DNA of 53,358 nt from Pseudomonadota bacterium (GCA_018241725.1 JAFEDI010000024.1:1-53358); one strand, 5' to 3'. Numbered from the stretch's first letter, positions 16,986 through 26,933 are shown. Made by a program: numbers and translations. Notes: generated from the sequence alone by a model not told the origin.

Positions 16986-18656
16986 TCAGGACGAGGGGCG
17001 GATGCCGTACTTCTTCAGCAGGTTGTAATAGTAGGTGGTGAGGGCGGGCAGGCGTGAGTTGCCTGGGTCGAGCTGGCGCGCACGCTCCATCAGTCCGCGG
17101 GCCTGTTCCGCGAAGCGTTCGTTCCAGCCACAGTTCTCCACGTATTTGAGCAGCGCCAGAGTGGCATTGAACAGTACATGGATGTTGGTCGGCATCTTGC
17201 GGACGGCGCTGAGCATGAACTGCACTGCGCCTTCGTAGTCGCCGCTCTGGGCCTTGCGGGCACCTTCGGCCACCAGATCCTTGACCTCGCCTTGCGTGCG
17301 CGACAGCAACTGTTCGCACAGTTCGCTCTTGCCTGCCTCGCGCAGGATGCGCTTGGTGCTTTCCAGTGCCCGGTCATCGGCGGCGTTGCGCATCAGGTCT
17401 AGGACGACTTCCGTGCCATGCTCCTCCATGTTGGAGGCAAAACACGCACGGGCGAGCTCCTTCTTGAGACCCAGCGACAGGCCGGCTCCGGCATTGCCCC
17501 CTTCACTGGCGAGAGCCTTGATCGCTTCCCCCGCTTTGGCGGTGTCACCTTTCTTCAAGTGCACAAGGGCGCTCGATAGGGATGAGCAGCTGCGGGTCTT
17601 GTCGAGCCCCAGCATGGAGCGTTCCAGATCCCGGATGGTGGCTTCCGCCTGGCTGGTGTCGCCCTTGCCGAGCTGCGCCTGGATCAGGCGGACGTGGTCT
17701 TCCGGATCGCGAAAGTCGGAGTACTTGCCTTTGCGTACGACTTCGGTGAGGACTTTCTCTGCGGTTTCGTGGTCTCCCGTCTCGATGGCCAGTTCGCCCA
17801 AGCGACGCAGGCGGCCGACCCGGTGGGGCGACAGGCTGGTCGCGGTGACCAGTACATTGCGGGCGCCCTGGAGTTCCCCGGCGGCTTCACGGGTACGCGC
17901 CAGCCAGTCATAGGCATCGAGAAACATGTCGTTCTCGGTAACCAGGCCCTGCAGGATCTCTTCCGCATCCCCGTAGTGGTGCTGTAGATAGAGCGCTTTG
18001 GCAAGGCCCAGTCTAGCCCAGGGGATGCTTCGATTGGAAAGAACTTTGTCATACAGCGCGAAGGCTTCGTCACCGTTGCCGCTGGCGATATGGAGTTCCG
18101 CCCGCAGGCGCATGAAATCGATGGCCCACTGGGGGTGACTCTCTTCCCCGGCGATGCAGGCGGCGATCGCATCGGGTGCGTTGCCCAGCTCGATCAGGCG
18201 GTAGACCGGCATGAAGGCCGAGCGCTTTTCCAGGGCGCGTTCGATGCGGTCGTGCAGGGTATCGGCGGCGAAGGGCTTGAGGATGTAGTCGTTGGGCGCC
18301 AGTTCGGCTGCGCTGATGACCCGCTCGTACTGGCGTTCGCCGGTGACCATCAGGAACAGGGTGGTCAGCGGGATGATATTGTGATGACGCAGGTCTTCCA
18401 GCAGATGCTGCCCGTCCTGGCCATCTCCAAGGTGGTATTCGCAAAGGATCAGGTCGAAGCGCGATTCCCGCAGCTTGCGGACGGCAACGCCAGCCGTGAC
18501 GGCGAACTGAACCTTGTTGATGCCGCTCATGTTGAGCATGTTGCGGAGCTGGGTCCGCATACTCGGATTGGCTTCAACGACGAGGGCGGAAATGCTGTTG
18601 AGGTCGATCACGGCGGCTCGGCGAATATCGGGTATGAAATTAAGCAACGGCCGCAT
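16986..18656 (-). CDS. Response regulator receiver protein with TPR repeats
   Basis: 556 residues from ATG 18656. An N-terminal receiver domain (about 20-140: ISALVVEANPSMRTQLRNML, FDLILCEYHLGDGQDG, TLFLMVTGER, NDYILKPF) is followed by about 400 residues of TPR-like helices. The receiver lacks the usual acidic pair at its start (VVEANP has one Glu), and the phospho-acceptor position is CEYHLGDGQ, with Glu where Asp is typical. Phosphorylation may therefore be absent or atypical. There is no DNA-binding domain, so output is probably protein-protein contact. It resembles receiver-TPR proteins of betaproteobacteria with unknown role. It lies downstream of aspS after a terminator, and the RNase-barstar pair follows. 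Confidence 0.85.
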   Translation of the reverse strand: MRPLLNFIPDIRRAAVIDLNSISALVVEANPSMRTQLRNMLNMSGINKVQFAVTAGVAVRKLRESRFDLILCEYHLGDGQDGQHLLEDLRHHNIIPLTTLFLMVTGERQYERVISAAELAPNDYILKPFAADTLHDRIERALEKRSAFMPVYRLIELGNAPDAIAACIAGEESHPQWAIDFMRLRAELHIASGNGDEAFALYDKVLSNRSIPWARLGLAKALYLQHHYGDAEEILQGLVTENDMFLDAYDWLARTREAAGELQGARNVLVTATSLSPHRVGRLRRLGELAIETGDHETAEKVLTEVVRKGKYSDFRDPEDHVRLIQAQLGKGDTSQAEATIRDLERSMLGLDKTRSCSSLSSALVHLKKGDTAKAGEAIKALASEGGNAGAGLSLGLKKELARACFASNMEEHGTEVVLDLMRNAADDRALESTKRILREAGKSELCEQLLSRTQGEVKDLVAEGARKAQSGDYEGAVQFMLSAVRKMPTNIHVLFNATLALLKYVENCGWNERFAEQARGLMERARQLDPGNSRLPALTTYYYNLLKKYGIRPSS

Positions 18657-18726
18657 TGCGCCATTCTTGAGCCCGGAGTGGGTACGAATGGCGTCGGACG
18701 GAACAGGGGGAGACTGCAGATGTAGA

Positions 18727-18761
18727 AAAAGGGCGAACAGCCGTAAGCCGCTCGCCCTTTT
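18727..18761 (-). terminator. Terminator of aspS
   Basis: Stem AAAAGGGCGA/TCGCCCTTTT with a 15-base loop is followed leftward by TTTTTC. It lies 20 bp after the aspS stop. Confidence 0.88.
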
Positions 18762-18780
18762 GCATGGACTATCCCGCCGC

Positions 18781-20571
18781 TCAGGCCGCCGGGGTTTCCG
18801 CAGCTTTGTTGCGCAGACGGATGTGAAGCTCACGCAGTTGCTTCTCGTCCACCGGCGACGGCGCGTTGGTGAGCAGGCACTGGGCGCGCTGGGTTTTCGG
18901 GAAGGCGATAACGTCGCGGATCGATTCGGCGCCGGTCATCATCGTGACGATGCGGTCGAGGCCGAAGGCCAGGCCGCCGTGCGGGGGCGCGCCGTACTTG
19001 AGGGCATCGAGCAGGAAGCCGAACTTGGCCTGCTGTTCTTCCGGCCCGATGTTGAGGGCGGAAAAGACCTGTTCCTGTACTTCCGCACGGTGGATACGCA
19101 CCGAGCCACCGCCGATTTCCCAGCCGTTGAGGGCCAGGTCGTAGGCCTTGGCCAGGCACTTGCCGGGATCGCTGGTCAGCAACTCCAGGTGCTCGTCCTT
19201 CGGGCTGGTGAAGGGGTGGTGGCAGGCGGTCCAGCGCTTGTCTTCGTCGTCATACTCGAACATCGGGAAGTCCACGACCCACAGGGGTTCCCAAGCCTTG
19301 CCGTTGACATAGCCTTTTTCGTGGCCGAGCTTGATGCGCAGTGCGCCGAGGGCGTCGTTGACGACCTTGGTCTTGTCGGCGCCGAAGAAGATCAGGTCGC
19401 CGGACTGGGCGCCGGTGCGCTCGAGGATGGTGCGTAGCGCGGTTTCGTTGAGGTTCTTGACGATCGGCGACTGCAGGCCGGCTTCGTTCGGCTGGGAGAC
19501 GTCGTTGACCTTGATGTAGGCCAGGCCCTTGGCGCCGTAGATGCCGACGAACTTGGTGTATTCGTCGATCTCGCCGCGGGACAGGCTGGCGCCGCCCGGT
19601 ACGCGGATTGCAGCGACGCGGCCACCGGAGTTGGCCGGACCGGAGAAGACCTTGAAGGCCACGTCCTTCACCGCGTCGGTGACGTCGGTCAGTTCGAGAG
19701 TCACGCGCAGGTCGGGTTTGTCGGAACCGAAGCGATCCATGGCTTCCGCGTAGGTCATGCGCGGGAAGGGGTTGGGCAGCTCGACGGACAGCACTTCCTT
19801 GAAGATCGTGCGGATCATCTCTTCCATCATGGCCGTGATCTCGGCTTCGGTCAGGAAGGAGGTCTCGATATCGACCTGGGTGAATTCAGGCTGACGGTCG
19901 GCACGCAGGTCTTCGTCACGGAAACACTTCACGATCTGGTAGTAACGGTCGTAACCGGCAACCATCAGCATCTGCTTGAAGAGCTGCGGGGACTGGGGCA
20001 GCGCGAAGAACTGGCCATCGTGCACGCGGGACGGCACCAGATAGTCGCGGGCACCTTCCGGGGTGCTCTTGGTGAGCATCGGCGTTTCGATGTCGATGAA
20101 GCCCTTGGCGTCGAGGAAGCGGCGGAAGGCCATGGCCGTGCGGTAGCGCAGCATCATGTTCTTCTGCATCTGCGGACGGCGCAGGTCGATGACGCGGTGG
20201 GTCAGGCGGGTCGTCTCGGAGAGGTTTTCCTCATCGAGCTGGAACGGGGGCGTGGCGGAGACGTTGAGGATCTCGATCTCATGGCACAGCACTTCGATCT
20301 CGCCCGAGACAAGACCGGTATTTTCGGTGCCAGCCGGACGGCGGCGGACCTTGCCGGTGATCTGCAGAACGAACTCGTTACGGACCGATTCGGCCACCTT
20401 GAACGTCTCGGCACGGTCCGGATCGCAGACGACCTGCACGAGACCTTCACGGTCGCGCAGGTCGATGAAGATCACGCCACCATGGTCGCGGCGACGATGG
20501 ACCCAGCCACTGAGGGTAACGATTTGGTCGAGGTAGGCGGCGGAAACGAGGCCGCAGTATTGAGTTCGCAT
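18781..20571 (-). CDS. aspS: Aspartyl-tRNA synthetase
   Basis: A class IIb cytoplasmic aminoacyl-tRNA synthetase of 596 residues, the bacterial length. It has an N-terminal OB-fold ([20 protein letters not shown]), motif 1/2 regions ([39 protein letters not shown]), the bacterial GAD insertion (about 290-420), and motif 3 ([14 protein letters not shown]). Residues that separate Asp-only from Asp/Asn enzymes cannot be judged with certainty here; many betaproteobacterial enzymes are non-discriminating. A hairpin at 20601-20625 lies between it and the DUF502 gene upstream. Confidence 0.97.
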   Translation of the reverse strand: MRTQYCGLVSAAYLDQIVTLSGWVHRRRDHGGVIFIDLRDREGLVQVVCDPDRAETFKVAESVRNEFVLQITGKVRRRPAGTENTGLVSGEIEVLCHEIEILNVSATPPFQLDEENLSETTRLTHRVIDLRRPQMQKNMMLRYRTAMAFRRFLDAKGFIDIETPMLTKSTPEGARDYLVPSRVHDGQFFALPQSPQLFKQMLMVAGYDRYYQIVKCFRDEDLRADRQPEFTQVDIETSFLTEAEITAMMEEMIRTIFKEVLSVELPNPFPRMTYAEAMDRFGSDKPDLRVTLELTDVTDAVKDVAFKVFSGPANSGGRVAAIRVPGGASLSRGEIDEYTKFVGIYGAKGLAYIKVNDVSQPNEAGLQSPIVKNLNETALRTILERTGAQSGDLIFFGADKTKVVNDALGALRIKLGHEKGYVNGKAWEPLWVVDFPMFEYDDEDKRWTACHHPFTSPKDEHLELLTSDPGKCLAKAYDLALNGWEIGGGSVRIHRAEVQEQVFSALNIGPEEQQAKFGFLLDALKYGAPPHGGLAFGLDRIVTMMTGAESIRDVIAFPKTQRAQCLLTNAPSPVDEKQLRELHIRLRNKAAETPAA

Positions 20572-20600
20572 GGTGGGATCAGTATTCCTGGAAAAAGCGG

Positions 20601-20625
20601 AACGCGGTTGGACGGCAACCGCGTT
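20601..20625 (-). terminator. Hairpin between the DUF502 gene and aspS
   Basis: AACGCGGTTG/CAACCGCGTT, a perfect 10-bp stem with a 5-base loop, begins at the DUF502 stop codon and is followed leftward by CCGCTTTTT. It is probably a terminator or attenuator controlling read-through to aspS. Confidence 0.65.
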
Positions 20626-21260
20626 TATTGATTCAGAAGGGCAGGCGCAGGTCGTGGAGCGTGTGTGCGGTGCGCGGGTGGCGCCACGACCCCCATCGAT
20701 ATGATGTACTTGAGAGCCTCGTCGACGCTCATGTCCAACTCAATGGCGTCCTTGCGGGGCAGCATCAGGAAGAAGCCGGAGGTCGGGTTCGGCGTCGTTG
20801 GCACATATACGCTGACGAAGTCTGGCCCCAGGTGATGGGCCGCATCGCCGCCCGGCGCGCCGGTCTGGAAGCCGATGGTCCACATCCCTTCACGCGGGTA
20901 CTGGATCAGTAGCGCCTTGCGGAAGGCCTGGCCGTTGCTGGAGAGCAGGGTGTCCGAAACCTGCTTGACGCTATAGTAGATCGACTTGACGACCGGGATG
21001 CGCGACAGGGCGCTTTCCCAGAAGCGCACCAGGCGCTGGCCGACGAAATTGGCGGCGGCCAGGCCGGTGACGAGGATCAGCAGCACCGATACGACGACGC
21101 CGATGCCGGGCAGGTGGAAACCGAGGAAGGCCTCGGGGCGCAACGCTTCGGGGACCAGCAGCAGGATCTGGTCGAGGGTGTTGACGATCCAGGCCAGCAC
21201 CACGAAGGTGATGACGACCGGAATCCAGATCAGCAGGCCGGTGACGAAGTATTTTTTCAT
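20625..21260 (-). CDS. DUF502 family membrane protein
   Basis: A 211-residue inner-membrane protein with two hydrophobic segments near the N-terminus ([37 protein letters not shown]). The family pattern follows: [39 protein letters not shown] and [18 protein letters not shown]. The function of DUF502 proteins is not established. The gene lies between fmdB and aspS in one direction, a neighbourhood common in betaproteobacteria. The last 15 residues ([15 protein letters not shown]) look like an unstructured tail. Confidence 0.9.
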   Translation of the reverse strand: MKKYFVTGLLIWIPVVITFVVLAWIVNTLDQILLLVPEALRPEAFLGFHLPGIGVVVSVLLILVTGLAAANFVGQRLVRFWESALSRIPVVKSIYYSVKQVSDTLLSSNGQAFRKALLIQYPREGMWTIGFQTGAPGGDAAHHLGPDFVSVYVPTTPNPTSGFFLMLPRKDAIELDMSVDEALKYIISMGVVAPPAHRTHAPRPAPALLNQ

Positions 21261-21285
21261 TCAGTGCAGTTCGCGTGCAGCAAGA

Positions 21286-21552
21286 TCAGTGGCACGCGCA
21301 ACTGCCGCCGCAGGGCGTGGGCGCAGGGCTGTCAGATTTGGCCGCTTCGGTCTTCGGGCTGGAGCCGCTGCCGCCCTTGAAGTCGGTGGCATACCAGCCG
21401 CTGCCCTTGAGCTGGAAGCCGGCCGCCGACAATTGCTTGGCGTATGTTTCCGCGCCACAGGACGGACAGGTGGTGAGCGGTGCATCGCTCATTTTTTGAA
21501 GATGGTCTTTTTGGTGGCCGCAGCTGCTGCAGCGGTACTCGTAGATAGGCAT
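21286..21552 (-). CDS. FmdB-family zinc ribbon protein
   Basis: An 88-residue protein starting MPIYEYRCSSCGHQ with a second pair CPSCGAE, the four-cysteine zinc ribbon of the FmdB regulatory-protein family. The GSGWYATDFKGGS segment is typical. A Gly/Cys/His-ending tail (CGGSCACH) may bind extra metal. Its role is unknown; it was named after a gene near formamidase. It is 25 bp upstream of the DUF502 gene and likely cotranscribed. Confidence 0.88.
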   Translation of the reverse strand: MPIYEYRCSSCGHQKDHLQKMSDAPLTTCPSCGAETYAKQLSAAGFQLKGSGWYATDFKGGSGSSPKTEAAKSDSPAPTPCGGSCACH

Positions 21553-21614
21553 GACGAGCTCCGGAAAGTCAATGGGGCGAAGTTTAGCGCATCGCAACAT
21601 CGGGCGAAACAGAC

Positions 21615-21641
21615 CCGCAGTCCACCACGTGGGGGCTGCGG
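21615..21641 (-). terminator. Possible terminator after pilD
   Basis: CCGCAG-T-CCAC pairs with GTGG-GGG-CTGCGG, 22 bp past the pilD stop. The following leftward sequence GTCTGTTTCG is only weakly T-rich. Confidence 0.45.
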
Positions 21642-21663
21642 AGCCGGTTTCAAGGTTCCGAGG

Positions 21664-22515
21664 CTAGAGCATGTCCAGATAGGCCTGGGTCAGCGGGCGT
21701 CCCCAGTACAGGGCCAGCAGTCCGGCGGCTGCCAGATAGGGGCCGAAAGGAATCGGGATTTCCCGACCGTGGCGGCGCAGGACGATCAACGCCACGCCGA
21801 CGACGGCGCCTACCAGCGACGACAGCAGGATCGTCAGCGGCAGGATCTGCCAGCCCATCCAGGCGCCGAGTGCCGCCAGCAGCTTGAAATCGCCGTAGCC
21901 CATGCCTTCCTTGCCAGTGGCAAGCTTGAATAGCCAGTACACCGACCACAGTGCGAGGTAACCGGCGGAGGCTCCGACCACCGCGCTGGAAATATCCGTG
22001 TAGGTGCCAGAAAGGTTCAGTAGCAGGCCCAGCCACAACAGTGGCAGCGTGATGCTGTCGGGTAGTAGCTGGGTGTCGAAATCGATGAAGCAAAGGGCGA
22101 TCAGGGCCCACACGAAGACCAGTGCCCCCCAGCCCGCCATGCCGAGTCCGAAGTGGTGGGCGGTGAAGCCTGACAGGGCAGCGCATAACACTTCGATGAG
22201 CGGGTAGCGGACGCTTATCGGGCCGTCGCAATGACGACAGCGACCGCGCAGCAGCAGGTAGCTGACGACCGGGATATTTTCGAGTGCACCGATCAGGTGG
22301 CCGCAGTGGGGGCAGCGCGAGCGTGGTGTCGCCAAGTTGAAGCGAGGCTGGGGGGCATCGGGCTCTTCCCCGCGCAGCGCGGCTGCTTCGGCCTGCCATT
22401 CCCGCTCCATCATCAGGGGCAGGCGGTGGATCACCACATTGAGAAAACTGCCCACGAAAAGGCCGAGCAGCGCGCACAGCGCAGTGAAGACGAGCTTGTC
22501 CTGCAGGATATCCAT
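21664..22515 (-). CDS. pilD: Type IV prepilin peptidase/N-methyltransferase PilD
   Basis: 283-residue inner-membrane aspartic protease that cleaves and N-methylates prepilins and pseudopilins. The GSFLNVVIHRLP motif, the zinc-binding CPHCG...CRHC pairs, and the two catalytic aspartates (FIDFDTQLLPD and GMGYGDFKLL) are present, with about eight membrane segments. ATG 22515 (MDILQDK) sits 19 bp after the pilC stop. It is the last of pilB-pilC-pilD. The partner gene coaE, often next, is absent; fmdB follows instead. Confidence 0.95.
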   Translation of the reverse strand: MDILQDKLVFTALCALLGLFVGSFLNVVIHRLPLMMEREWQAEAAALRGEEPDAPQPRFNLATPRSRCPHCGHLIGALENIPVVSYLLLRGRCRHCDGPISVRYPLIEVLCAALSGFTAHHFGLGMAGWGALVFVWALIALCFIDFDTQLLPDSITLPLLWLGLLLNLSGTYTDISSAVVGASAGYLALWSVYWLFKLATGKEGMGYGDFKLLAALGAWMGWQILPLTILLSSLVGAVVGVALIVLRRHGREIPIPFGPYLAAAGLLALYWGRPLTQAYLDML

Positions 22516-22534
22516 GTTGCGAGAAGTTACCGGC

Positions 22535-23773
22535 TCAGCCGACGACGGCGCCGAGCTTGAAGATGGGGAGATACATGGCCACAACGAGACCGCCGATCAC
22601 CACCCCGAGGAAAACCATGATCAGGGGTTCCAGCAGCTGACTGAGGCCTGCAACGTCATCGTCCACTTCCCGCTCGAAGAAGTCCGCCACCTTGCTGAGC
22701 ATGGAGTCGAGCTGGCCGGATTCTTCACCGATGGACACCATCTGCACCACCATGGTCGGAAACACGAGGGAGTTCTGCATGGCGACGGTCAGGCTGGTGC
22801 CGGTACTGACCTCGGACTGGATCTGCTTGGTCGCATTTTTGTAGACCACGTTGCCGGAGGCGCCGCCGACCGAGTCGAGGGCCTCGACGAGGGGCACGCC
22901 GGCGGCAAACATGGTGGACAGCGTCCGCGTCCAGCGGGCGATGGTAGCCTTGCGGACCACGTCACCGATCACTGGGATCTGCAGCATGGCCTTGTCCACG
23001 GCAACCTGCATAGGCACCGAGCGCTTGTAAGTGTATCCGATGCCTGCGACTGTTCCGATGATCAGCGTGAAGCCGATATACCAGTATTGGACGAAGAAGT
23101 CGGAAATCGCGATGACCAACATGGTGGGGGCGGGAAGATCGGCACCAAAGCTGGCGAACACCTTCTTGAACTCCGGGACCACGAACAACATCATCACCGC
23201 GACGACCAGGGTGGCGACCACCACCACGGCAATCGGGTAGAACATTGCGGACTTGATCTTGCTCTTGATCGCAAGAATCTTTTCCTTGTAGGTCGCCAGG
23301 CGATCCAGCAGGGAGTCCAGGATACCGGCCTGTTCGCCGGCTTCTACGAGGTTGCAGAACAGCGCGTCGAAATGCTCGGGGTGGCGCCGGAAGGCCTGGG
23401 AGAGGTTGCTGCCGGTTTCCACGTTGGCGCGTACGTCGTTGAGCAGGCGGCTCAGCGAGGGATTGCCGCAGCCCTTGATGGCGATGTCGAAGGACTGGAG
23501 CAGTGGTACGCCCGAACGCATCATCGTGGACAACTGGCGGGTGAACAGCGCGATGTCCTTGTCGGTGATCTTGCGGCCGCGGGCAAAGGATTGCTTGCGA
23601 ACTTTGTGGGCCAGTACGCCCTGGCGGCGCAGGATGGTCTGGACCACCGTTTCCGTGGCTGCACGCATCTCGCCACGGATGATCTTGCCGTTCTTGTCCT
23701 TGCCTTCCCAGATGAAAAGGTGTTCGCGGGCTGCGCCTCGAGGGGCGGGTTTCTTGGTCGTTGTCGTGGCCAT
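22535..23773 (-). CDS. pilC: Type IV pilus inner-membrane platform protein PilC
   Basis: 412 residues. PilC is the polytopic GspF-type platform on which PilB acts. It shows two repeated GspF domains (LFTRQLSTMMRSGVPLLQSF; WTRTLSTMFAAGVPLVEALD) and hydrophobic segments near 180, 230 and the C-terminus (IMVFLGVVIGGLVVAMYLP). The N-terminal EHLFIWEGKDKNGKIIRGEM is characteristic of PilC. Spacing to pilB is 20 bp, indicating an operon. Confidence 0.96.
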   Translation of the reverse strand: MATTTTKKPAPRGAAREHLFIWEGKDKNGKIIRGEMRAATETVVQTILRRQGVLAHKVRKQSFARGRKITDKDIALFTRQLSTMMRSGVPLLQSFDIAIKGCGNPSLSRLLNDVRANVETGSNLSQAFRRHPEHFDALFCNLVEAGEQAGILDSLLDRLATYKEKILAIKSKIKSAMFYPIAVVVVATLVVAVMMLFVVPEFKKVFASFGADLPAPTMLVIAISDFFVQYWYIGFTLIIGTVAGIGYTYKRSVPMQVAVDKAMLQIPVIGDVVRKATIARWTRTLSTMFAAGVPLVEALDSVGGASGNVVYKNATKQIQSEVSTGTSLTVAMQNSLVFPTMVVQMVSIGEESGQLDSMLSKVADFFEREVDDDVAGLSQLLEPLIMVFLGVVIGGLVVAMYLPIFKLGAVVG

Positions 23774-23793
23774 CGGTACTTTCCGCTAGGCGG

Positions 23794-25515
23794 TCACTCG
23801 TTCGTGCAGGCAAGAACTTCGGACAGGGATGTGACGCCCTGCTTGACCTTCAGCAGGCCGGATTGACGCAGATCCCGGACACCCTCGATCTGGGCCTGGG
23901 CGGCGATGTCCATCGAGTTGCCGTTTGTCATTATTATACGTGCGATCTCTTCGGAAATCGGCATCACCTGGTAAATACCCAGACGCCCCTTGTAGCCGCT
24001 GCCCTTGCAACGCTCACAGCCCTTGGGGCCATAGGGGTGCCAGCTGCCGTCCAGATCGGTTTCGGAAAAACCGGCCGAGATGAGCGCCTCGATCGGTATG
24101 TCCACCGGTTGCTTGCAGCTGCACAAGCGCCGGGCCAGGCGCTGGGCCGTGATCATGATTACCGACGAGGCAATGTTGAACGGTGCGACACCCATGTTCC
24201 TCAGGCGCTCCAGGGTGGATGGCGCGTCGTTGGTGTGCAGTGTGGACAGCACCAAGTGGCCGGTCTGGGCAGCCTTTACGGAGATTTCGGCGGTTTCCAG
24301 GTCACGGATTTCACCCACCATGATCACGTCCGGATCCTGGCGCAGGAAGGCGCGCAGGGCTGAAGCGAAAGTGAGGCCGGCCTTTTCGTTGACGTTGACC
24401 TGGTTGACCCCTGGCAGGTTGATTTCCGCCGGATCCTCGGCGGTGCTGATGTTCACGCCGGGTTTGTTGAGGATGTTCAGGCAGGTGTATAGCGAGACCG
24501 TCTTGCCGCTGCCGGTCGGGCCGGTGACCAGGATCATTCCGTAAGGGCGCTCGATCGCCGCCATCAGGGCATCCCGCTGGTCGGGTTCGTAACCGAGCGC
24601 CTCGATGCCCAGCATCGCGGAGGTTGGATCGAGGATCCGCATCACGATCTTCTCGCCGTACAGCGTCGGAAGCGTGGAAACCCGGAAGTCGATGGCCTTG
24701 TTCTTGGACAGCACGAGCTTCATCCGGCCATCCTGGGGGATGCGTTTTTCCGAAATATCGAGACGGGAAATGACCTTGATGCGGGCGGCGATCTTTTCCT
24801 TGAGAACCAGCGGTGGCTGGGCGATCTCGCGGAGGATGCCGTCGGTGCGGAAACGGATCCGGTAGTACTTTTCGTAAGGCTCGAAGTGAATGTCCGACGC
24901 GCCTTCGTTGATGGCGTCGATCAGCAGCTTCTGGATGAAGCGCACGACCGGAGCATCGTCCACTTCGGACTGGGCTTCGTCCTGCTGTTGCTGCTGGGTC
25001 TCGGCGGCGCCCTCCTGGCCGAGGAGGTCCATGTCGAACTCTTCGCCGGTGAGATCCTTGATGGCGTCGGATGCCGATTCCGACAGTCTTTCCACCAGCG
25101 CGATGAGCTTGGGCGCTTCGACCACCACAGGGTCCACAGCCAATCCGCTCTGGAAGCGGATTTCGTCCAGAACGCGCAGGTTGGACGGATCGGACAGTGC
25201 GAGGGCAAGCCGATTGCCGCGCCGCCCGAGGGCAACCACCTGATGCTTGTTCATCAGCTTGCGGTCGATGGCCTCGGCGGCGACGAAGGATTCGTCGAAC
25301 GCGGAGAGATCAAGGAGCGGCGAACCGAAGGTCTCTGCTGCGAAGCGGGCGATATCCATCGCACTCATCAGCCCGCGGCGGATAACCTCGATGATGAAGT
25401 CATTGGGGTTGCCGGATGGGGAAGAACAGGCGACCGCTTCTGCTTCGAGCAGGCGACCATGCTGGATGAGGGCGCGGGCGAGGCCGCTCAGCGCGACCTG
25501 GGGGTTAGCAGACAT
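23794..25515 (-). CDS. pilB: Type IV pilus assembly ATPase PilB
   Basis: 573-residue cytoplasmic hexameric ATPase powering pilus extension. It has an N-terminal MshEN/GspE-N domain (about 1-160), Walker A GPTGSGKTVSLYT, the Asp box and Walker B region (RQDPDVIMVGEIRDLETAEI), a His box (GHLVLSTLHTNDAPSTLERL) and a tetracysteine zinc site (CSCKQPV...CERCKGSGYKGR). Retraction ATPases PilT/PilU lack this zinc site, so this is the extension motor. It is first of pilB-pilC-pilD. Confidence 0.97.
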   Translation of the reverse strand: MSANPQVALSGLARALIQHGRLLEAEAVACSSPSGNPNDFIIEVIRRGLMSAMDIARFAAETFGSPLLDLSAFDESFVAAEAIDRKLMNKHQVVALGRRGNRLALALSDPSNLRVLDEIRFQSGLAVDPVVVEAPKLIALVERLSESASDAIKDLTGEEFDMDLLGQEGAAETQQQQQDEAQSEVDDAPVVRFIQKLLIDAINEGASDIHFEPYEKYYRIRFRTDGILREIAQPPLVLKEKIAARIKVISRLDISEKRIPQDGRMKLVLSKNKAIDFRVSTLPTLYGEKIVMRILDPTSAMLGIEALGYEPDQRDALMAAIERPYGMILVTGPTGSGKTVSLYTCLNILNKPGVNISTAEDPAEINLPGVNQVNVNEKAGLTFASALRAFLRQDPDVIMVGEIRDLETAEISVKAAQTGHLVLSTLHTNDAPSTLERLRNMGVAPFNIASSVIMITAQRLARRLCSCKQPVDIPIEALISAGFSETDLDGSWHPYGPKGCERCKGSGYKGRLGIYQVMPISEEIARIIMTNGNSMDIAAQAQIEGVRDLRQSGLLKVKQGVTSLSEVLACTNE

Positions 25516-25608
25516 GCCGAAGCGTCGAGAAGGTTAAGCCGCCTGAAGTGTGCGGCGATCATGCCGCTGTGGACAACGCTTGTAAAGCTCGCGTGCCCGG
25601 TGCGGTCA

Positions 25609-26880
25609 TCAGCGTTTATGGGGGCGAAAGATGCGTGCGGTCTTGATCCGGCGGTCTTCTGCCTGAACCACTTCGATCGGAACGTTTGCGATCTTCACGG
25701 AAACTCCTGATTCGGGAATGTCCTGGAGACATTCGAGGATCAGTCCGTTGAGGGTTTTCGGGCCATCCAGGGGGAGCGACAGGCCAAGCTTGCGGTTCAG
25801 GTCCCGCAGGTGTTGGCTACCGTCCGTCAGCACGCTGCCGTCCGCGCCCCAGCTCAGTTTTTCCGCTGCATCGGGGGTTGTCGTGGTGAACTTGCCGATC
25901 AGTTCCTCGATGATGTCCTCGAGGGTCACGAGGCCCAGCAGTTCACCGTATTCGTCCACGACGAGGCCGAGGCGCTCGCGGTTTTCCTGGAAGAACTGGA
26001 GCTGCGAGTAGATCGCCGTACTGGCCGGGATGAAGTAGGGCTTGGACAGCATGGTGCGGAGGTCTGCGACTTCCAGAGTGTGGTCCAGCGTCTGTCCCAG
26101 CACGCGGCGCACGTGTAGTACGCCGATGACGGCATTCATCTCGCCGTCGAACACGGGCAGGCGGGTGTGGTAGCAGGTCGCCAGGTGGCGTTGGATGACG
26201 TCGAGTGGTTCGGCGATGTTGACCGCCTCGATCTGGTTGCGCGGGGTCATCACGTCTTCGACGGTGATGTCTTCCAGCTCGAACAGGTTGAGGAGGATGC
26301 TGCGGTGTTTGGGCGGGATGAAGGCTCCAGACTCCAGCACCAAGGTGCGTAACTCCTCGGTGGACAGGGAGTGGACATCGTGGGCGCTACCGCCGTCGAG
26401 GCGTAACAGCTTGAGCAGTCCGGTCACGAACAGGTTGATGAACCAGATGACGAAATACAGGCCCTTGAGGAGCGCAGCCAGTGGGTAGCTGACGAAGCAG
26501 GCCAGGCGGTTGGCATGATTGGCGCCGACGACCTTGGGGGTGATTTCGGAGAAGACGAGGATCAGGAAGGTTACCAGCAGCGTACTGATGCCCAGCACCC
26601 ACTCCTCGGTGCCGAAAAGCTGCACAGTGATGACGCTGACCAATGTGGCGGCGGCGGCATTAACCAGGCTGTTGAAGAGCAGGATGATGCCGAGCAGCTT
26701 GTCTGTCTGGTCGAGCAGTTCGAGAGCCAGCCGGGCACCATGGGAACCAAGCTGGGCTGCCGAGCGCAGGCGATAGCGGTTGGCAGCCATCATGGCCGTC
26801 TCGGCCATCGAGAAGAAGCCGGACAGGGCCAGTAGTGTGGCCAGGATGGCGGACTGGGCGGAAAGGGGGATGCTATCCAC
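25609..26880 (-). CDS. CNNM/CorC-type membrane protein with CBS domains
   Basis: 423 residues with an N-terminal DUF21/CNNM membrane domain (LLALSGFFSMAETAMMAANR, then LLVTFLILVFSEITPKVVGA), two CBS domains (about 200-320: DVMTPRNQIEAVNI; GLVVDEYGELLGLVTLEDII) and a C-terminal CorC/HlyC domain. The family is tied to magnesium or cobalt transport and was once called haemolysin. In E. coli the related yfjD lies by ypjD and ffh, as here, so this is probably the YfjD orthologue. Confidence 0.92.
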   Translation of the reverse strand: MDSIPLSAQSAILATLLALSGFFSMAETAMMAANRYRLRSAAQLGSHGARLALELLDQTDKLLGIILLFNSLVNAAAATLVSVITVQLFGTEEWVLGISTLLVTFLILVFSEITPKVVGANHANRLACFVSYPLAALLKGLYFVIWFINLFVTGLLKLLRLDGGSAHDVHSLSTEELRTLVLESGAFIPPKHRSILLNLFELEDITVEDVMTPRNQIEAVNIAEPLDVIQRHLATCYHTRLPVFDGEMNAVIGVLHVRRVLGQTLDHTLEVADLRTMLSKPYFIPASTAIYSQLQFFQENRERLGLVVDEYGELLGLVTLEDIIEELIGKFTTTTPDAAEKLSWGADGSVLTDGSQHLRDLNRKLGLSLPLDGPKTLNGLILECLQDIPESGVSVKIANVPIEVVQAEDRRIKTARIFRPHKR

Positions 26881-26933
26881 GAGCTGTGGGGAAAATGACG
26901 TCCGGGCGAGTATTCAGTCCGGGTGAGGGCTTG

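Noticed and set aside
18657-18833. N-terminal extension of the receiver-TPR protein
   Set aside because: Would begin inside aspS and read through the aspS terminator; the conserved receiver begins after ATG 18656.
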